64,000 nucleotides of DNA. It comes from Isoperla grammatica (taxonomy: Eukaryota > Arthropoda > Insecta > Plecoptera > Perlodidae). The stretch's first letter is position 1. Every line of letters begins with the position of its first letter. A program made the translations under genes and the position numbers. A model generated the notes under the pieces. The model was not told the DNA's origin and made no database searches. It saw only the letters and a program-made list of their open reading frames with translations. The stretch covers positions 2,976,736-3,040,735 of the forward strand of contig OX246740.1 in the NCBI GenBank assembly GCA_945910005.1, given 5' to 3'. Shown here piece by piece: positions 48,439-60,116 of this stretch.

Positions 48439-49544
48439 TAAATATCTTGTTTCCTTCACTTATGTAAAACATACTCTCTGCCCCTCTGCTCTTGAACATC
48501 TCGGCATTCACTCTTACAACCGGAAACCAATAGTAAATATTGTTGGTAATTCCAGGAAAGACAGAAAGTTTGATAGATGCATAAAACGTTCCTCATTAAC
48601 TAGTTCCCATGCCTTTAGATGTTTAGGTATGACCCAGTTATATATTTATATATATGTTTTTTACGTGGGCATTGGGTCTTTAAGTTGAGTCTTACGACAG
48701 GCAGAGCTATGATCCAGGCCATTTTGGATTTGACCTCGGACAAATTGCAACATTAGTGTTTTTGGTATCAGTTTCTTCAGAAAAACATCCTCTTTAACAT
48801 AAGCAAAATCCGCAAAAATCCGACGACTAGGATTTTTTTTATGGGGCTTTAACTAAAATTAAAATTATAATTACACTTCAAAATTTTTAATGTACCCAAG
48901 CTAGTCGAGTTTGGATTCAAATGAATGCTTATTGCTGCAGGTTGACATTTATGATGATTATCGACTTCATTTTATCACACAGGGGTCACAAGAGGTCATT
49001 AATAAGTTACAAATTATTAATGAGATCCTTCTAGGAATTCATTTTAAATTGTTAAATTAAGGTAACGGCGTATCAATTTAAAAAAATGTTTGTCCGTATT
49101 AATAATGATTCTCTCCTTACACAAAAGCAGATCGATCGATAGATATTTTTATTCCCCACAATAAACTGTGCATGACAACATTAAAATATTAATTAATAAA
49201 GTAACAATATTTGACAAGTTTGTGTACCACCGGGCATTATCTGGAGCTGGTGCTAATCACACAAGTATGATTTTCCCTTCTTTATAACCCATATATATTG
49301 AATAGGATTCAGGTCTACTCCTTTCCACGCATTTATTTAATTGTACATGCTTACGACGCGGTTCAGCCCTAACAAACGTGTTCCTGACACAGTCTTTTCC
49401 ATAAACCATCGGTAGCGGAGATTTTCAAGGTTTTCAGTATTCTTTCCGCCATGCATGCTTACCACTGCCTTCTTCCCCCCCCCCCATAGGGTTGGCTACA
49501 TTGCTCATACATAAAACAGATTAAATACCATCTTCTTCAGCTTT

Positions 49545-50600
49545 GGTTGCTAATAAACCTTTGAAACAAAACCCGAGGATCAATTTAGATTACGTCGTCA
49601 CCGATCTTCATGCGAACCATATCCAAAAAAGTATTTCCTTTTAAAGTGACCTTTGACACATTTTCTCCTGTCATGAATTCATCAAGTATGGGCAACCGTG
49701 TACGAACACTGTTACTTTCGTCCACGTTGACACTAACATCTGCTACTTGGCCCGTTTTTAAGCTTCATAGGGATAAGTATCTTTGAATGGATCCATGTGA
49801 TTAAAGAAACAAAGAATTGTTATGTTATCTTTTCGTCTCTTTCTTGTCTCTCATTCGATGAGTCAATGTGTTGCTCACTTGTCTTATATGATATCCGAGT
49901 GGTTTCTTGCATATCTCTGTTTACATCGGTGCATTTTGGCATTACCTACACAGGGACTGTTACCTTATCGTGGCAGGCAGATGTGTGTGCTTTGTTAATC
50001 CCGAGACCTAAACCGGCGGAAGCAAATGCTTCTGGTAGGACCACCCTAGCCGAACAGATCGAGGAGAAGCCAGACGAAATGAAGTCCACACCCTCTCTTT
50101 TTCTCATCGCCCTCCTACTGCCCCTTTCCTCCACATATTCCTCTTCATATTTCACCCACTTATCGTCTCGATTAGCCAAGTTGCAAAAATATGGGACGTA
50201 AAACCCAAATATCATCATCATTTAGACACTGGTGAGAGAGACTCAAACTGATTGATGAAGTTTGATTGTTGATGTTGATGTCATACCTCGACCTTCTCTA
50301 AATTAAAACTCTGTACATCACTTATAAGATCAACTGAGCGACCTGCGCAGTATCGATCAGATATTTGGATCACATGCGAGTTATCCTGAAAGACTTGGCA
50401 TCTATCAGGATAATCCTTTTCGAGTTTGTTAATCGCTTTAAGATATAATCGCGCCCTTCTCGTGTAAGCGTGCCTACTTGCTGCTTCAAGATAAGGTAAG
50501 ATTTCTGAAACAGATTGCAGAAACAGCATCCTGTTTTCCGTCTGTTCAGATTTAATAAACTTTTTCATTGTTTACCATGTCCATGAATTGGAACTATTCA
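49545..50600 (-). pseudogene. uncharacterised invertebrate SDRYWAG-type protein, decayed
   Basis: Reading minus from 50600: QFMDMV, a one-base slip, then a 95-aa open frame (50568-50281) with MKKFIKSEQTEN, SVSEILPYLEAASRHAYT and SDRYCAGRSVDL. After the retroelement insertion it resumes at about 49945 with CTDVNRDMQETTRISYKTSE and QHIDSSNERQERDEK, then DPFKDTYPYEA, and TGQVADVSVNVDES (about 49765-49716), MTGENVSKVTLK and IDPRVLFQRF near 49560. I recall these blocks, in this order, from large hypothetical proteins repeated in cnidarian, tick and insect genomes. At least three stops and several frameshifts show it is dead. Function unknown. Confidence 0.65.
49955..50223 (+). repeat. retroelement 3' end inserted in the pseudogene
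   Basis: The last about 75 bp (TTATCGTCTCGATTAGCC to ATCATCATCATT) match the SINE tail at 1770-1852, while the upstream 190 bp differ and lack tRNA boxes. It interrupts the minus-strand protein remnant. This is probably the 3' end of the LINE partner whose tail the SINE shares. The 134-aa plus frame over it is not credible. Confidence 0.6.
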
Positions 50601-50839
50601 TTGATGTTTGGGCTTTACGTCCATTTGTTTGTAAAAATAGAATAACAAGTTACAAGTCCGTTGATTTTTTAAAGGTTCTTACAATTTTGCAATAATCTTT
50701 TGTATCTACAACAGACGCAGCTCGTTCCAAAAATCCTTTGAATATTACACCCAGCTCGTTGAGATCTACGATCGTCAACCTCCATGCTATCTACACTGTG
50801 GGTTTATTGTATGGTGGGCTGTTATATTGAATATCTTTG

Positions 50840-51040
50840 CAAATAGAACACCATTGCGATTTTTAGTACCAACCACAGATGATCTTATGAAAGTTATACG
50901 GTGTTGTAAAACTGATTGCCAGACTCAAAAAAGAGCTGTCATTAGTAGGGAATGAATTGCTCATCTGCCTGCAAGGAATGCAATGGAATGAGCTTTACCA
51001 ATTCACATTTACCTCTGTTAACCACAGTGACAGCGATATG
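50840..51040 (+). pseudogene. Cys-rich C-terminal tail of the same kind of protein, plus strand
   Basis: The plus frame at about 50868-50945 reads VPTTDDLMKVIRCCKTDCQT. This resembles the P...LL.iIrCnCKtdC tail that I remember at the C-terminus of the same large hypothetical protein family. Two frameshifts later NELLICLQGMQWNELYQF could be the rest of the cysteine-rich region with several Cys lost. It points the opposite way to the larger remnant, so the interior is rearranged or contains two insertions. Confidence 0.45.
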
Positions 51041-51618
51041 AACACGTAACTTGATAAGAGATCGTTGTAGTTTCAAATTATAATTCATCTAACTACTCTG
51101 AAAAATAGCTTTATGAAAACATACTCTAAAATATTGATATTAATGTGGTAAATACATGTTTTGGTCAAAATAGGGGTACTTATCGTGAAAGGAGAGAATC
51201 ATCGTTGATAATTAGATAAATACATATTTGAAAATTGATATACCGTTATATCAATTTAATTATTTAAAATATATTTTTAGTAACATCTTATTTATAATTT
51301 GTGACTCATTGTTGACCTCTAGTGACCCCTGTGTGATAAAAGGAAGTCATTGACCATAGTAAATGTCAACCTACACTTATAAGCATTCATTTGAAGCCAA
51401 ACTCGACTAGTTTGGGTACATTTAAAATTTGGAAGTCTAATTATAATTATAATTTTAATTAAAGCTCCATATAAAAAATCCTAGTCGTCGGATTTTTGCG
51501 GATTTTGAGTGTTGAATAGGATGTTTTTCTGAAGAAAATGATACCAAAAACACTAATGTTGCAATTTGTCCGAGGTTTGGTCCAATTTTTATGTAAATGG
51601 CCTGGATCACTACTCTAG

Positions 51619-52843
51619 ACAAATTCTACTCCAGGCACAGACGGGGTAAGTAGGAATAAAACGAAAGCTGATGCTTATACTTGTCGTTTATCTGCAAATG
51701 TTAATGCAAATCTGTTACAGCCGTGTTCCTCATGTCTCTCGCTATAGTTTACCACTTCTTGACCTTTTAATCGACATTTTACAAACGCTCCTGTTTTACT
51801 TTTCTTGAATTGTGATTAATATTGTGTCATGAGACTTTCTAAGCCCAATGAAGGATTTACTCGCAATCTAAATTTATCAATACGTCAATCGTAACTAGCG
51901 AGCCAGCAAGTATGGTTTGCCTGGACTGAAACACGTGCATAATGATGTCTAGACAGCTCATTCGATCTGGACATATGGACACATGACGGGTATACCTAAC
52001 TAGCCACCATGAGCTGTACCTAATGACTACGAACAACGAACCCTGGTGCTTCCAGCATACCAATCGACGATTATATTTGATATAGACGTTTCGATTATAC
52101 TCGATCTTACGTTCTTTTGGTCCGATATATCGAGTTCGAAGTTTAAAAGTTGTTAATTTTTCGATTTAAATCCTCGGTTGGTGGGTGGGTGGTGGTGGTG
52201 GTTTGTAATCAAAATGAAAGATTGTAAATTGTGTGTATGTGTGTGTTAGAAGTTAAAGATAACCCGTCTCAAAGAGCTGATAGTTGTGTTAAAATTAGAG
52301 GTTACAAGTCAGATTAGAAAATGTAGGCCTATGTGGGTTTTCTGAATCACTTGATGCATTTTTTGCTGCTAATAGTAAATGAATAAATAAGTTGTTTCAA
52401 GCACTGTTACATCGGTAATTATATCCGTAAAAATGGTATTATTCCGCGAAAGCTGCATAACAGTGTTAAACTAATTGGTCTCTAACCGAACGTATACATC
52501 GAGATGCAAAAAGCAATAATATTGAACACGTGTAGGATAGTACGATAATATTTTAACTTATAGAAATGAAGACAAAAAAATTCTACATCTGATGGTGAAT
52601 TTCGTGGTTTCCACCATACGAAGAGCGATTGCTGGGATGTGTACAAATCGGCCACGACCGTACAAATTTTATATATTATCATCTAAATAGTTGGTTCTGA
52701 AGAAATAATATGCCTACTCGGAGAAAAGCTCCATTCTGTGAGGAACGGTTTCAGGCTGTGTTTGAAGGAAGCAGGATCAGAGGGGGCCAGATTTTATGTT
52801 GTTGGGAAGTTTATTGTATAGGTAGGAGGCAAGAGATTCGGGA
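51619..52843. other. gene-free stretch
   Basis: No gene or element boundary recognised; short GGT-rich run near 52180-52203. Confidence 0.45.
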
Positions 52844-52851
52844 CCGGCAGC

Positions 52852-53438
52852 CAGTGGCGTAACTAAGGGGGGGGGGGTTTAGGGGGTTTAAACCCCCCCC
52901 CGAAACTACATCGAGAATGACTTTACTTAATACAACATTTACTTAATACTATAAGATCCCTAAACCAGTGTGATCCCTAGTGATCCCTAAACCTTCAGTG
53001 TATAACAATCGCAACAAATAGTATTTTCATTATATTTCCACTTCACTTAGATAAGATGTATAATTTCCTTCAATAATTCAATTATATTTATGTGTTCATC
53101 TACAACTAATATAACTTTCGCTCGAACCAGTAAAAGTAAGGGTGCCTATCAATAAAATGCATTCATCTAATATTACAATATGACGCTCTGTGAATTAAAA
53201 TTTTAATTAATACCTACTGTAACATTGTAACTTCAATATAATACAAACAAACGATTAGTGGTTCGAGTAGTATTATTTGAGTCTAAAAGATACGAAATAA
53301 TAATTATAGAAGTGAAAAAAATGTCGCCTTCATGGCCTCCGGCGGCTGGGGCTTCGCCCCAGACCCCTTTCAGTCCCCTCATCTCACTTTTCCAAAACTA
53401 ACCCCCCCCCCCCGAAATAATTCCTAGTTACGCCACTG
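52852..53438. mobile_element. hAT MITE, 587 bp, perfect 8-bp duplication
   Basis: CAGTGGCGTAACTAAGG and CCTAGTTACGCCACTG are terminal inverted repeats. CCGGCAGC is duplicated exactly at 52844-52851 and 53439-53446. G and C runs sit just inside each end (52867-52877 and 53402-53413). No transposase frame is present. Confidence 0.95.
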
Positions 53439-53867
53439 CCGGCAGCAAACAGGGACAGAATTGCATCATCCAGAAATTCACAAAGTGATCTGAGGCGATG
53501 CTGATAGAGAAGACTCAGTATAACCCTTGCTCTATACATAATATGACGGCGACAGTACTCACAGCACACGTTGGGTCGCTAACATGTTTCCTCATTCCAT
53601 CACTCTCAACATGTCATGTTTAATGATCAAACGTGTCCTGCATGATTTATAGAAACGCATTTATGTATAAATAACAAGTTTTTGAAATCGTTACCTTCGG
53701 ATTCTTACCACTGTAAGCTTCGTCTGGAGTCTGAAGCTGTGAAGGCTGTCATGATCATTAAATATATCTCCATGTATCAAACTGTTTTACAAAACGGACT
53801 TTACAACTAGGCTGCAATTATCACACATCGCCGGGGCCGTCATAAGGGGAATCCAGTCAATGCTGGT

Positions 53868-53890
53868 GGGGGGGGGGGGGGGGGGGGGGG
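53868..53890. repeat. G23 homopolymer
   Basis: Twenty-three G residues, the longest in the window. Confidence 0.9.
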
Positions 53891-53984
53891 CGTTAGGGGT
53901 TAATGGGCGTTCAGGGAGGCTACTTAAAACCAGTTTAGTAGTGATAATTTTCGGCCGTTCATTGGAGTTCTGAAAACATCAATA

Positions 53985-54055
53985 CCAGTTTTACGTTCGT
54001 TGAAACAGCGTGCATGAAACGGGCGGTAGATAACAGGACTTGAAGTCAGCAATGA
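53985..54055 (+). repeat. dispersed repeat R1, 3' fragment
   Basis: CGTTCGTTGAAACAGCGTGC followed by ATGAAACGGGCGGTAGATAA matches the right part of the R1 copies at 39680 and 58480. Confidence 0.45.
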
Positions 54056-54059
54056 GAGA

Positions 54060-55178
54060 GTAGTAACAATAATATTAACTTAAACTAACTGTTACTCTCG
54101 GGTAATGAACAAATCCGTATAAGAAAGTTTATTCCAAATGGTGGATTATGTAACATTAGTGAACTCGTTTGTTAATCACGATCAGTCATGAAATCAATTC
54201 GTTATCATGATTGGTATAATGCCATAATGAAGTACGTTGGAGTGCACTATATTTTATAAGTTCTGTTACCTAATGGTGATCACTGATCAGAATACTTTTT
54301 ATGTTGGACAATAAGCTAATGCCAAATCACTTTTCAACCGTTAAATAGATCAGTGTAGACGAAGTTATTCCAGCTGATTCATCAAGGTCGAATTAAATTC
54401 AGCGTAACAAACAAAATTAAATTCTTTACTAGAAAACAGTCACCTGTATTTAAGCTAGTTTTGAATTTGTGAATTTAATGTCATGTTGTGCATTTTGTAA
54501 TATACAACTCTAGCTGCGTCTCAGAATTTGAACACTTGGATCATTTCGATAAATTCTTGAACGCAGATTTACTGGCAGTTCGTCATCAACAATACATGTA
54601 CTAAACACGGGCCAGTAATTATTTTCGTTTCCATAGTCACAAAATGTAGTCCTGGTAAAACTTGTAGAGAAATCAGTTGTGTAACGTATAAGGAAATAAA
54701 CACTTCCTTGATGAGGAGAAGACGAATTGCTACTTTGATTTATTTTCCAACTACCCGTGATGTTACAAGTTGTAACATTTACCTTCAGGTGTGAGTCTGA
54801 TCGTTTGGTAGTATTTACGTCACAATGAGGAAATCTTCTCCCACGTGACGCTGACGATGTGTTTTTCCTGCTGTAAATTAAGTTATATTAAGAATATTTC
54901 CTGGTCATTTTTTTCCATTTAAGGAGTGACGTGGTAATCCATAAATCCCGTGCTGTAGGTTACCGAATGAAGGAGGAAATAGAATGTGATATAAGTGAGT
55001 ATACAAAGATAGTGGATTTGTTATTATTATTTTATTTTAGTTTTCCCGAAGGAAATTCCATCAGGGGTTCATTATACAAGCGAGCCGGTCGTATGGAATT
55101 TGTATTTTGTACACCCTGCAGTATGGGTTTAGGACAGGACTATACTTTCTAGGAGAAGTTTTGATAGTTTGACGACCC
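54060..55178. other. gene-free stretch
   Basis: A 73-aa plus frame at 54931-55152 has no recognised motif and no good splice context. Confidence 0.45.
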
Positions 55179-55181
55179 TAA

Positions 55182-55619
55182 CCCCCCGTTTACGTTACTC
55201 TCATATTACGATCGTAAGACTACATGACCGACCAACTGACGGTCATTTTCCAAGTATAAACGCTGCACAGTTATAGTAAATCAGTCGGTAGGTCTACCAG
55301 AGTACACTTACGGCATTTAGTATACTAGTTGCCATCTAAACTTGATCTAAAGAAATATCCATACAATACAACTCGATTGTTTCGCCTAATACGTGACATA
55401 TGAATTAAATCAAACCTGTTTCTACGCCAATTAAACAACAACGTAAAAGATAACCTCAATAATACACCAAGCTCCATCGTCCCGCCATTTGTATTTTTGT
55501 AATTGTGTAGTAGGCCTATTCCGTGGATCCGTGATGATGTGTATGAACGCTGGTAGAGTTACGTACGTCAAGCACCAAGAACCTACGATCGTAACGATGA
55601 GGGTAACGTAAACGAGGTG
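55182..55619. mobile_element. MITE, 438 bp, TAA flanks
   Basis: CGTTTACGTTACTCTCAT with TTACGATCGTAAG on the left is mirrored by CCTACGATCGTAACGATGAG and GGTAACGTAAACGAGGTG on the right. TAA lies outside both ends (55179-55181 and 55620-55622), compatible with PIF/Harbinger. Confidence 0.75.
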
Positions 55620-55685
55620 TAACTGTCTCGCTTGCTATAAGTGAGGTATGTTGGCCCAGCGTAAGTAACCTCATGCTTACGTCAT

Positions 55686-55945
55686 AGCCGAGTCCAATGG
55701 TACCAACTTAATTTTCTACTTTTCTTGTTCCTACCATGTACTTGCAACAGGTTCATTAGGAATAATTTACTGCCTTCCGTAGGTCACCTGGAACGGTGGG
55801 CGTGGCTAATTAGGCTTGTGTACTCGACTCAGCGGAAAACTGCATTTAAGATTGTGTGATACAACGCCAGGAATCTGTTGGGTTTCTTTGAATTAGCGCG
55901 AATGAAAGGAAATGATCTGAGGTCGGCATGCGAATTCTTCTTACG
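55686..55945 (+). repeat. dispersed repeat R1, best copy
   Basis: AGCCGAGTCCAATGGTACCA, TTCATTAGGAATAATTTACT, GCGGAAAACTGCATTTAAG, CGCCAGGAATCTGTTGGG and GAATGAAAGGAAATGATCTG follow in order. The 66-aa frame at its end is not supported by the other copies. Confidence 0.65.
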
Positions 55946-56941
55946 TTATAGAATAGACGATATAGCTGCAATTTGCTCGGTAAGTCGAATGAAGTTTGAA
56001 CCAACAGAATCAGCTTCGTTATTTATTTCTGATCGTGTTTGTTTTGTGTTTGTTATGTTTAGTGAAATTATAAGCTAGACGAGGCTTTAGCATGGCTTAG
56101 TCTCAGGTGTTGACAGCTTGACATGGCAGGCTTTTTATACCAAACTCTGTATCTACATAATATATTCTATTATTCATATTGTAATGACGTTAACGTTCGT
56201 CAACTCCAGTAACAAAACATTCATCCTTGATCTTCAAAACTGCGAATCTGCACGGATTAGCCGTATGTCAGATGTCTTATTTAAACATTTCTACTCAACA
56301 TTTAAAATAATGAGAGCATAGCTGATGTGGTTTCGTTGAAACTTAAAGCAACATCAAGAACTTGTTTTTATTTTTTAAACAGCAACGTTCTTTAACTTGA
56401 AATTAATTAGTTATAAGGTTATTCTAAAACAACAATCCAATTGATTGTTATTAAATATTTTTAAGGTAAAGCTTGCAAAAAGGTGACCGGTAGTTAATTA
56501 TTGAGGCTCAAGGTTAACCCCCCCCCCCCCTTAACCTTTTGAATGACGAACTAAAAGCCACGGATTCATCCAAGGATTCATACTGACGGTCGAACTGGTT
56601 TTAGGGATTTTTCATGTACGTACGCCATATTGCCATACTTAACCTAATTCACATTTAAAAAATGGAAATTAACTATACAAAACATACTATTTGTTAAATA
56701 AAAAAAAACACTTGAACTTACAGGTAAATAATCAAATAATGCATATGTACCACGTACATAATCAATCTCGCAAAGGAATACACAACAAAAGTGAATATAT
56801 AGAACAACCGATCAGCTGCTCATAAGAAATACCATTTTTAATCCAGACATTATAGTCCATAAGAAATACAATCAACAATACACACAACCAACACATAATT
56901 ATATTTTATTTCAAGACTTAAGACTTCGCTTGATTTTTTAG
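55946..56941. other. gene-free stretch
   Basis: Contains a C13 run at 56518-56530. No gene before the candidate exon. Confidence 0.45.
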
Positions 56942-57094
56942 TAACGGAGATGTCACTGAGATCTCAGAGTTGACTATTGCACCAATAATGGCTGACTTAC
57001 TGGAGAAAAATCTCTCCTGTAAGCCAGACTACAGCGATTTTTATGTGGTGAAGGGTGAAGGCCCACCACTATTCGCAGAGTCTACTTTAAAAGT
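56942..57094 (+). CDS. candidate internal exon of an unrecognised gene
   Basis: A T-rich acceptor (CTTGATTTTTTAG, ending 56941) precedes 153 open nucleotides, and GTAAAGC follows at 57095. The exon is a multiple of three, with matching phases at both ends. It reads NGDVTEISELTIAPIMADLL followed by EKNLSCKPDYSDFYVVKGEG and PPLFAESTLK. If unspliced, the frame stops at 57095-57099 just after a valine. Base composition is more balanced than the flanks and no repeat overlaps it. I do not recognise the protein. Neighbouring exons would lie outside this window or in introns not resolved here. Confidence 0.4.
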
Positions 57095-57235
57095 GTAAAG
57101 CGTTTGTCTATACGATGGCGCAATAGTAATAATAATATAGATATAATGTGTTTTCTACTGTCTAGTAGGCCTACTTACGAAACCACAAGCAGTTATGTAC
57201 TCATATTTTGAATGCTTTATAGCCCTCTTTAGACA

Positions 57236-57358
57236 TCAATAAAAAAAGGAATTTAATTTAGAAATCCAGAAATTAAACACCAACCCCAACCAGGAATCGA
57301 ACCCAGGTCTCCCACTTGCCTGGTGGGCGCCTTGACCCCTAGACCACCGGGACTGCCA
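57236..57358 (-). repeat. tRNA-derived SINE, minus strand
   Basis: Read on the minus strand it starts GGCAGTCCCGGTGGTCTAGG (A box TGGTCTAGGGG) and has B box GGTTCGATTCC near 57296. Then comes a short body and a T/A-rich end at 57236. T-stem pairing relies on wobble pairs and there is no clean acceptor stem, so it is a retroposon rather than a tRNA gene. Confidence 0.7.
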
Positions 57359-57519
57359 ATTATTTGATATGTTTACAACCCAAGCATGTGATAAGTGATT
57401 GTATTCATGACAATGCAGCATTGGATGTTACGTTGTCCTTCATCGTTATCAGTTCGTCATCGATCAACTCGAATGTTTCAAATAAAATAAATAATAAAGA
57501 AATATATCCGGAATTGTTA

Positions 57520-57870
57520 GGTCTACCCACTTAGGTACACCCACTCAGTTAAAATAACTGATTTATAGTTGAGGCATTGTATCGTTTATTAGTGCGTTGA
57601 AATGATGGCTCCCATTTTTTTTTCTTACCCCGTCCTGAGTTAACATCACCTTTCCTTGGATTACCCCTCTTGTAGTACTACAGTGTTTGGATACTTCAGC
57701 AGGGATTTTTAAAGTTGTTTGTACTTTGTAGGAATCAATCTGAGCATTTATCTTATGACTGAGGTACTCGGGTATAAACTTCAGCTGGATTGCCCGTGTT
57801 GGGATTCGAACTTACCATGCCTTTGCTACTAAGTACCGCATGCTATTCTGAGCCATCCATCAACTATGGT
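57520..57870 (-). repeat. tRNA-derived SINE, minus strand
   Basis: The minus strand has a tRNA-like head TGGCTCAGAATAGCATGCGG (about 57858-57839) and B box GTTCGAATCCC near 57810, and ends with the complement of ACCCACTCAGTTAAAATAAC at 57539. The tail is the one seen at 715 and 29638. Confidence 0.65.
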
Positions 57871-58254
57871 GGGTTGGTGGTATATATAGGTCAAATAGAG
57901 TAAATAAATGTACGAGATGAGAGGTGTGGAATTTGAATCGGTCGAAATAAAATGGCATAGACAAAGATTAGTCCCGTTATTAGGTGGATTATTTCTTTGT
58001 ACGAGACTCGAGAAGTATTTCAGATTATCACCGTTGGTAATTTAGATAATAAACTGTTAACATCACGCAGCATGGATGATAAGACATTCCTACTGACTAA
58101 CGTTAACTCCAGGTTATACAGCGGATGGTAGCCAAATGCTGTTTTCAGTTTTGATTAGTACATTCTTCAGGAACATTAAACAAGTTATCGTAAAAACGTT
58201 GCGAAAGATATATTATTTCATTCTCAGATACTCGATTATAGTTGCCCTAACGTT

Positions 58255-58540
58255 AGGATTCTCAAACGTACGAAATAGCAGATTCCAATGATACCAACTG
58301 AATTTTCAGCTCCTCTTAGTTCCTATTATACAGTCCAATTCTTATTTGCAACATGCCATTAGGGATAATTAACGAGCTCGGTTGTGGCCACACAAGCACG
58401 TGGGCACTCTACTAAGAGGAAGACTACATATTATACAAATGTGTGAACTCCTCAAAAATCTGTTGATTTCTGTGCAATCAGCGTGCTTGAAGGGGGCACT
58501 AGATAATGATCTGAGATTCGTATGTGAGTACTTACGTTGG
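58255..58540 (+). repeat. dispersed repeat R1, copy
   Basis: ACGAAATAGCAGATTCCAAT, CATTAGGGATAATTAACGAG, AAAATCTGTTGATTTCTGTG and TAGATAATGATCTGAGATTC follow the R1 order. Confidence 0.65.
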
Positions 58541-60116
58541 GGCTAGTATAACAGGCTTGTGTATTTGTATGTAATACGGAAGATTTTAAGAATTAGCCAA
58601 TGTGTAGGTGCTTATAGTGTAGCCAGTGCATAATTACTAAATAGCATATCCACGCGAAAGAGTTCGGGAATATCTGATGGGGCGAGTACTGGGCTACGAC
58701 TATGAGCATCGCTCTGACTTCAGATGGCGAATCGAAGAGCACACAGGATTTTATGTTAGTCTTTGATGGAAGTACCCACTTCCTTTCAAACATTGACAAA
58801 GTATAAGCACCGCGTCTTCCTAAAATATATGTCTATGTTTACTCGCAAATTTAGTTTAAAATACAGGTCTAAAATAAAACCAAAATTCCCTGCTCTGCTA
58901 TCTGGGAGGGTTATACCCCCCAGACTTCTCTTATAGGTACCAGAAATTATAGAGTTGTTTCGTCGTGCACCACTTGTACCCCTCCCCCCCCCCCCCCCCA
59001 CCCCCTTGGAAAATGCCCTGGCGGCGACTATGCCGGACGGTGCAGTAAAAGTGCAAGGAACGCGTCTCGAGGCGGCCAATAGGCCTTTATAGACTCTCCT
59101 GTTTAGAAAAAAATTCCTTACACACATAAATTAAACATGTTATTTCTAATATGTGGTAAATAGAGTGTAGATTATTACACATTTCTTTAGAGCTCTTGCG
59201 AAACAAATAACTGATCTAAGTCGGTGTGACGAAGATATTATTTTAATAAATGCAATAATGCAATAGTGTACTCACCTAGTTCTTAATTGCTGCATACATT
59301 AATGTATATCACTAATATAATTAATTGCTTTAGTAGAGAGAGCTACTTCATTTCCTAATCACTGTAAAGTGATTGTGAGCGGAGGACGTTTTATAAGTGT
59401 TACGAGATGTTCAGTCTAAATGCGGACGCATTCGTTTAATGATCTTCATCGCTAAATGTGTTGTGTCATTTTGGGCAAGAGTTGTATTAGATGAGAGGTA
59501 AAGAAATGCAACCATTGAGTTGAGAACACATTCTAAATGATGTAACTATACAATACAGACAAGTGGGCATTGAGACTGCTTAGCACTTGGAAAGCGAAAT
59601 ACCTGATTCTGCGCAACGGCCGACTGATAACACGAATATCCACAATCACATTGCTGTACATGTAACAGAGCTACAAATAACCATAATTATCCTAAAATTA
59701 TAAAAAATTGAACAATATAGATATGTCGAACTTATACTTTGGGATTTTCTAAAAAGTCAAAAAAGTAAACGTTCATATTTTGTCTACTGCTTGAATATCT
59801 ACGATCTTATTGCATGACGGACATGTCCATGTAACTTTTCTTAACACTCATTCAAATCTGTATACAATACATACAGTATGTCACTTTTCCCAAACAAATG
59901 TAAGTCAGCAACGATTGTCAGCAATTTTACTATATTTACTAACGCATTGTCCCTGTGAACGAACGTTTACACAACAATCCTACCTAAGATCATAAAGCAA
60001 TACCATATTGCTTCTCATAGGTCTATTCATGTTAATGGGGGTTTAATATACTGAAGGTAATCCCAGTTGCCAAATTACTAAGTTCAATAGCTGTGCTTAA
60101 GTACTGTGTGGCCACC
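58541..60116. other. gene-free stretch
   Basis: Includes a C16 run at 58984-58999. The 113-aa minus frame 58786-59127 crosses that run and is rejected. Confidence 0.45.

Larger units (their letters stand above)
48703..51618. mobile_element. 2.9-kb long-TIR element with protein-family relics
   Basis: The left arm 48703-49081 and right arm 51229-51618 are inverted repeats of about 380 bp. Shared blocks include GGACAAATTGCAACATTAGT, AAAAATCCGACGACTAGGAT, the CACACAGGGGTCAC / GTGACCCCTGTGTG pair, and inner ends AACGGCGTATCAATTTA against its degenerate complement. The interior (49082-51228) holds decayed protein-coding remnants on both strands and a retroelement insertion. The extreme ends and the target duplication are not clear, so the superfamily is unassigned. 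Confidence 0.8.

Noticed and set aside
49797..50201. 134-aa plus-strand frame
   Set aside because: It crosses the pseudogene on the opposite strand and a retroelement 3' end; the composition is not that of a conserved protein.
57283..57358. Functional tRNA gene on the minus strand
   Set aside because: A and B boxes are present, but stem pairing is poor and it continues into a SINE body.
58786..59127. 113-aa minus-strand frame
   Set aside because: It depends on a C16 run encoding glycines and has no motif or splice context.
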